In this document: piece after piece, positions 58,901 to 64,000 of the stretch
Layout: each line of letters starts with the position of its first letter
Position numbering within the stretch: the first letter of the stretch is position 1
From: Xestospongia muta
Taxonomy: Eukaryota; Porifera; Demospongiae; Haplosclerida; Petrosiidae
Assembly: GCA_963693285.1 (NCBI GenBank)
Contig: OY848921.1
Location: 1,612,001-1,676,000 of the forward strand
DNA: 64,000 nt
Direction: 5' to 3'
Notes under the pieces: generated by a model
The model's input: only the letters and a program-made list of their open reading frames with translations
The model's database searches: none
What the model was told of the DNA's origin: nothing
Program-made: the position numbers and the translations under genes

Positions 58901-59355
58901 TCAATTTTAGAGTTACTAGTTGGATGTTGGTCATCATTTGCTGAAGATGATGGTACTTGTTCTAGTGCAATGAGTCGATGGTCATTAACGATGGAATCAT
59001 GTGACCTAGTTTGATATTGACCATTATTTACAATGTTATGTTCTTCAAATTGTGACTGTGATAGCACTTGATCTAGAATGGTAGCATACTTTATTCTGAT
59101 ATTCTCAGCAACTGCAGGATTGACTTTTTCTACAGCATCAGCTATTGTACACCATGAATGTACAGTGTTGGTTTGATTTAGCCATTTTTGCAAAGAATGC
59201 ATTTTGCGCTGTGCTAATTCAGAATATTGTGACTCAATACTTTTAATATCGACATAGGATACTTTGAGATTTACAGCTACTTGATCCCATTCTACTACTA
59301 GTCTCAGTTCATTACATAATAGATCAAGAGTAGGTGGACTGAGATTATCAGACAT
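55726..59355 (-). CDS. ANK-4: death-domain / ankyrin-repeat protein, intact
   Basis: Coding exon 59355-55968 with a donor GATG|gtaagg in the same phase as in ANK-1, then a likely last exon 55760-55726 after the acceptor ctttttag, encoding TSHQLGDTKH and a stop; 1140 aa. Without splicing the frame would end at 55954 with KVR. Residues about 8-90 form the death-fold domain (VVEWDQVAVNLKV, LQKWLNQTNT, AVAENI). About 165-430 is the shared helical region (FDILRTHWNFLKCRLLQRII, AIGVISLTVG). About 435-1090 holds about 19-20 ankyrin repeats (GHGDVVKLIL, GHSSVVSILLNNGADPNL). The acidic tail has ESGYMSYGVSSD and MSDLDEED. An acceptor attcatag lies 5 bases before the ATG, so a 5' noncoding exon is expected. 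It probably acts as a cytosolic signalling scaffold; ligand and partners are unknown. Confidence 0.9.
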
Positions 59356-59399
59356 TGTGAACTATGAATAGTAAAAAATGTAAAGTAAATATGTCAAAA

Positions 59400-61016
59400 T
59401 CAGAGTGGTAATAAGAATGCAAACAGTCACTATGTCACAGCAGATACTGAGGCAATTGTAACTGGTATTGAGAACACTAAAAGTCACTATGTTAAAAGTA
59501 GATTTTGAGCCAATTGAGACTAATATAGAGAATGCTAACAGTTGCTATGTCACAGCATTTATTGAGGCAATTGCTACTGGTATCAAGAACTCTAAAAGTT
59601 GCTATGTCACAGCAGATATTGAGGCAATTGTAATTGGTATTGATAAAACTAAAAGTTGCTATGGCACAGTAGATATTCAGGAAATTGAGACTGGTATCGA
59701 GATGCTAACAGTTGCTATGTCACAGCAGATATTGAGGCAATTGAGAATGGTATCAAGAACACTAAAATTCGTTATATCACAGCAGATATTGAGGCAATTG
59801 AGACTGGTATCAAAAACGCTAAAAGTCACTATATCACGGCAGATATTGAGGCAATTGAGACTGCTTTTGAGATGCTAACAGTTGCTATGTCACAACAGAT
59901 ATTGAGGCAATTGAGAATGGTATCAAGAATGCTAAAAGTCACTATATCACGGCAGATATTAAGGCAATTGAGACTGCTATTGAGATGCTAACAGTTGCTA
60001 TGTCACAGCAGATATTGAGGCAATTGAGAATGGTATCAAGAACGCTAAAAGTCACTATATCACAGTAGATATTGAGGCAATTGAGACTGGTATGGAGAAC
60101 GCTAAAAGTCGTTATATCACAGCAGATATTGAGGCAATTGAGAATGGTATCAAGAACGCAAAAGTCGTTATATCACAGCAGATATTGAGGTAATTGAGAA
60201 TGGTATCAAGAACACTAAAATTCGTTATATCACAGCAGATATTGAGGCAATTATTACTGGTATCGAAACACTAAAAGTCGCTATGGCACAGTAGATATTG
60301 AGGAAATTGAGACTGGTATCGAGATGCTAACAGTTGCTATGTCACAGCAGATATTGAGGCAATTGAGAATAGTATCAAGAACGCAAAAGTCGTTATATCA
60401 CAGCAGATATTGAGGCAATTATTACTGGTATCGAAACGCTAAAAAAGTCGCTATATCACAGCATGATATTGAGGCAATTGAGACTGGTATCGAGAACGCT
60501 AAAAGTCACTATATCACGGCAGATATTGAGGTAATTGAGACTGCTATTGAGATGCTAACAGTTGCTATGTCACAACAGATATTGAGGCAATTGAGAATGG
60601 TATCAAGAATGCTAAAAGTCACTATATCACAACAGATATTGAGGCAATTGAGACTGGTATCGAGATGCTAACATTTGCTATGTCACAGCAGATATTGAGG
60701 CAATTGAGAATGGTATCAAGAACGCAAAAGTCGTTATATCACAGCAGATATTGAGGCAATTATTACTGGTATCGAAATGCTAAAAAGTCGCTGTGTCACA
60801 GCAGATATTGAGGCAATTGAGACTGGTATCAAGAACGCTAAAAGTCGCTGTATCACAGCAGATATTGAGGCAATTGAGACTGGTATTGAGAATGCTAAAA
60901 GTCACTATGTCACACCAGATATTGAGGTAATTGAGACTGGTATCAAGAATGCTAAAAGTCGCTATGTCACAGCAGATATTGAGAATGCTAACAATTGCTG
61001 TCAAAGTAGATATTAA
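59400..61016. repeat. 57-bp satellite array in the putative 5' intron of ANK-4
   Basis: About 28-30 tandem units of mostly 57 bp, such as gctaaaagtc, actatatcac, ggcagatatt, gaggcaattg, agactggtat, cgagaac. Some units have 1-7 bp deletions. A higher-order pattern alternates atcgagatgctaacagttgct units with atcaagaacgctaaaagtcac units. Because 57 is 19 codons, stretches are open in one frame (ADIEAIETGI repeats). It lies between the donor near 61303 and the ANK-4 coding start. Confidence 0.95.
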
Positions 61017-61303
61017 AGAATTAATGACAAGTAGACTGGTAAAAAGATTTAATTTTTGTCTTTGCAAAGGCTACAGGGCCCTAGCACTGACATATAACTG
61101 ATATTAACAGAGATACAGAACAACAAGTAGATATCTTGGTTACTTATGACTAATGTAGAGAAAACCACTGACCGTGATAACAGATCTCTCTTATTAGTCT
61201 TATTAACCTCTTGTTATTTTGAGATAGCAGCTGCTTAGATTGCAATTTTAAATCTGTTAAAAGCTTTAAATGAGTAAATGTGAGAGGATTAGAGAAAACC
61301 TAC

Positions 61304-61350
61304 CAGAAGAGCAGTCCCACCCACAAGGTGTGGTATTTGTTAAAATTAAC
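61304..61350 (-). other. Candidate 5' noncoding exon of ANK-4
   Basis: Minus-strand GGTGGGACTGCTCTTCTG|gtaggt, with the donor at 61303-61302. It is homologous to the ANK-3 leader (54089). The first base after the invariant GT differs (gtagg against gtaag) but stays a plausible donor. Confidence 0.45.
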
Positions 61351-61369
61351 CCTTATCATTGAAATTGAA

Positions 61370-61985
61370 GCAATTTTTCAAAAGGGAAACATTGAAAATT
61401 AATTATTGAGTTTATAGTCAACATTCAAATTTTAATTTCCAAATATTCAAGTCAATATTCAATATTTAATATTTAATTTGAATTTCCAAAATAGTCAATA
61501 TTCAATATTCAATGTGCAATTCTCTAAATGAAAATTGCACAATGTTAACATTGCCATAGCAACAAAGTCGAATTACTTTTGTGCTTTCCTTCAACAATGC
61601 TGTAATACACATGTAATACACATGTACTCATTAGAGAAGGCTTTGAGACAGTTGAAATTGCTGTTGAAAATGTGATGTCTCTAACAGTTGCTTGAATTTT
61701 TCATGATCAGTGTGTTCTTCACAGTAACAGTTATTACTTTGTTTAATAATTACTGAAGTATTATTATATGTATATATATAAATATAGTATAAATAAGCGG
61801 TAAAAGCCTAGGTACAAGTATAGAATACATTATAGTTATATATTTAAAGCATCACTGCAATCCAGTTCTTCATGTATATATCTATAATATACATCCATAA
61901 ATCCATGGGAAATTATTGTGTTGAAACAAAATTGAGTATGAAAATTCAATTAAACATTATTAATGATTTTTTACAGCTTGGTCCA
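61370..61985. other. AT-rich divergent interval between ANK-4 and ANK-5
   Basis: About 600 bp with ATATTCAA-type direct repeats (61390-61520) and no coding sequence that I can support. It separates the minus-strand ANK-4 leader from the plus-strand ANK-5 remnant. Confidence 0.5.
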
Positions 61986-61989
61986 CACA

Positions 61990-64000
61990 CTGTTCAGCTC
62001 TATTGAGAGCCATACAATCTGATGGTCCTCTTTCTGTTATATCTCTTCTTTTTGAAGTAGGTGGTAATCCTAACCTACTAACACAGTCAGGTGAAACAGT
62101 AATATCTACTTTATCTAAAATAAAAAGTATTGATGGTACTACTGTGTTATTTGTAGCTAGTCAATATGGTTACTCTTTTGTTGTCTCCTCATTACTAAGT
62201 AATAGAGGTTATAGAGCAGACCCTAACGTAGCTCGGAAAGATGGTACAATGCCTCTCATGGTAGCCAGTCAAAATGGTCATAGTGATATTGTTGAATTAT
62301 TATTAGAGAAGAAGGTTCCAATAAATACCCAAGCCAAAAATGGACTAACAGCTGTTTGTTTGGCTAGCCAGAATGGTCACTCTTCTATTGTTTCTATCTT
62401 ACTTCAGAATGGAGCAGATCCTAACTTAGCTAGTAATGAAGGTGCAACACCTCTTGTAGCAGCCAGTAATAATGGTCATGGTGATGTCATTGAATTATTG
62501 CTAGAGAAGAATGTTCCAATAGATACCCAAGACAAAAATGGACTAACAGCTGTTTGTTTGGCTAGCAATATTGGTCACTCTTCTGTTGTTTCTATCTTAC
62601 TTCGCAATGGAGCAGACCCTAACTTAGCTAATAATGAAGGTGCAACACCTCTTTTAGCAGCCAGTAATAATGGTCATGGTGATATCGTTGAATTATTGCT
62701 AGAGAAGAATGTTCCAATAAATACCTAAGCCAAAAATGGAGTAACAGCTATTTGTTTGGCTAGCCAGCATGGTCACTCTTCTGTTGTTTCTATCTTACTT
62801 CGCAATGGAGCAGATCCTAACTTAGCTAATATTGAAGGTGCAACACCTCTTATAGTAGCCAGTGAAAATGGTCATGGTGATGTCATTGAGTTATTGCTAG
62901 AGAAGAATGTTCCAATAGATACCCAAGACAAAAATGGACTAACAGCTGTTTGTTTGGCTAGCCAGAATGGTCACTCTTCTGTCGTTTCTATCTTACTTCG
63001 CAATGGAGCAGACCCTAACTTAGCTAATATTGAAGGTGCAACACCTCTTTTAGCAGCCAGTAATAATGGTCACGGTGATGTCATTGAATTATTGCTAGAG
63101 AAGAATGTTCCAATAAATACTCAAGCCAAAAATGGAGCAACAGCTATTTATTTGGCTAGCCGGAATGGTCACTCTTCTGTCATTTCTATCTTACTTAGTA
63201 ATGGAGCAGATCCTAACTTAGCTAATATTGAAGGTGCAACACCTCTTATAGCAGCCAGTGGAATTGGTCATTGTGATGTTGTTGAATTATTATTAAAGAA
63301 GAATGTTCTAATAAATACCCAAGCCAAAAATGGAGTAACAGCTATTTCCTTTGCTAGCCAGAATGGTCACTCTTCTATTGTTTCTATCTTACTTCACAAT
63401 GGAGCAGATCCTAACTTAGCTAATACTGAAGGTGCAACACCTCTTATAGCAGCCAGTAATAAAGGGCAAGGTGATGTCATTGAATTATTGCTAGAGAAGA
63501 ATGTTCCAATAAATACCCAAGACAAAAATGGAGCAACAGCCATTCTCTTTGCTAGCCAGAATGGTCACTCTTCTGTCGTTTCTATCTTACTTCGCAATGG
63601 TGCAGATCCTAACTTAGCTAATATTGAAGGTGCAACACCTCTTATAGTAGCCAGTCAAAATGGTCATAGTGATATTGTTGAGTTATTGCTAAAGAAGAAT
63701 ATTCCAATAAATACCCAAGCCAAAAATGGAGTAACAGCTATTTGTTTGGCTAGCCAGCATGGTCACTCTTCTATTGTTTCTATCTTACTCTACAATGGAG
63801 CAGATCCTAACTTAGCTAGTAATAAAGGTACAACACCTCTTTTAGCAGCCAGTGATAACGGTCATGGTGATGTCATTGAATTATTGCTAGAGAAGAATGT
63901 TCCAATAAATACCCAAGACAAAAATGGAGTAACAGCCATTTACAATGCTAGCCAGAATGGTCACTCTTCTGTCGTTTCTACTTTACTTCACTATGGAGCA
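61990..64000 (+). pseudogene. ANK-5: 5'-truncated ankyrin gene with nonsense codon, runs off the window
   Basis: Homology to the other ANK genes begins abruptly at the residues aligned to SALLRAVQS, so the death domain and helical region are missing. An acceptor-like tttttacag lies at 61969-61977, so an upstream replacement exon is possible but not seen. Repeats follow (GDVIELLLEKNVPIDTQDKN, GHSSVVSILLRNGADPNL). At 62726-62728 a CAA codon has become TAA. Beyond it the same frame stays open to 64000 with about ten more repeats. It is the only ANK copy on the + strand and is head to head with ANK-4. A genuine spliced gene using only the part after the stop cannot be excluded. Confidence 0.8.

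Overview
The window looks like a compact, AT-rich early-branching animal genome. Genes are intron-rich with introns often of 50-150 bp, polypyrimidine tracts are frequently CT microsatellites, and family members are animal-specific (Musashi, glutamate carboxypeptidase II, death-domain/ankyrin proteins). The death-domain ankyrin family and intron style make a demosponge such as Amphimedon queenslandica my best guess; this is inference, not a database match.

Layout. 1-2750 holds a 60-bp satellite in two opposed arrays plus a GGAT minisatellite. 2955-3184 is the last coding exon of a CCCH zinc-finger protein (possibly tRNA Um44 methyltransferase). 3726-10490 is a complete 14-exon Musashi RNA-binding protein gene whose fourth intron carries the same 60-bp satellite. 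10491-13888 has no gene I can support, only repeats, a GC-rich hairpin and an E2F-like site.

13889-31806 is an amplicon of glutamate carboxypeptidase II-like (M28B) genes. Copies A (minus) and B (plus) are head to head across 131 bp and form the arms of a palindrome of about 9 kb. C follows B in direct orientation and is intact. D is truncated and carries a frameshift and a nonsense codon. A, B and C each conceptually splice into 768-772 aa with all metal ligands present. C and D are each preceded by an opposite-strand fragment of PPIL2 and a small MITE-like element. A C2H2 zinc-finger relic and a conserved flank follow A, B and C.

32434-64000 is a cluster of death-domain/ankyrin genes. ANK-1 is a giant (about 3701 aa, nearly all in one 11-kb exon, roughly 95 ankyrin repeats). 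ANK-2 and ANK-3 are broken. ANK-4 is intact (about 1140 aa). ANK-5 is 5'-truncated, on the opposite strand, has a nonsense codon and runs off the window. Between them lie pieces of the carboxypeptidase gene, a piece of phosphatidylserine decarboxylase, conserved 5' noncoding exons with a donor site, and a satellite of about 57 bp sitting between the noncoding exon and the coding exon. A segment containing a carboxypeptidase 3' relic and an ANK gene is tandemly duplicated.

The two gene families do not form an obvious pathway. The region reads as a recombination-prone, fast-evolving tandem cluster. The death-domain ANK proteins are plausible intracellular signalling or innate-immune scaffolds, and the carboxypeptidases are plausible type II membrane ectopeptidases.
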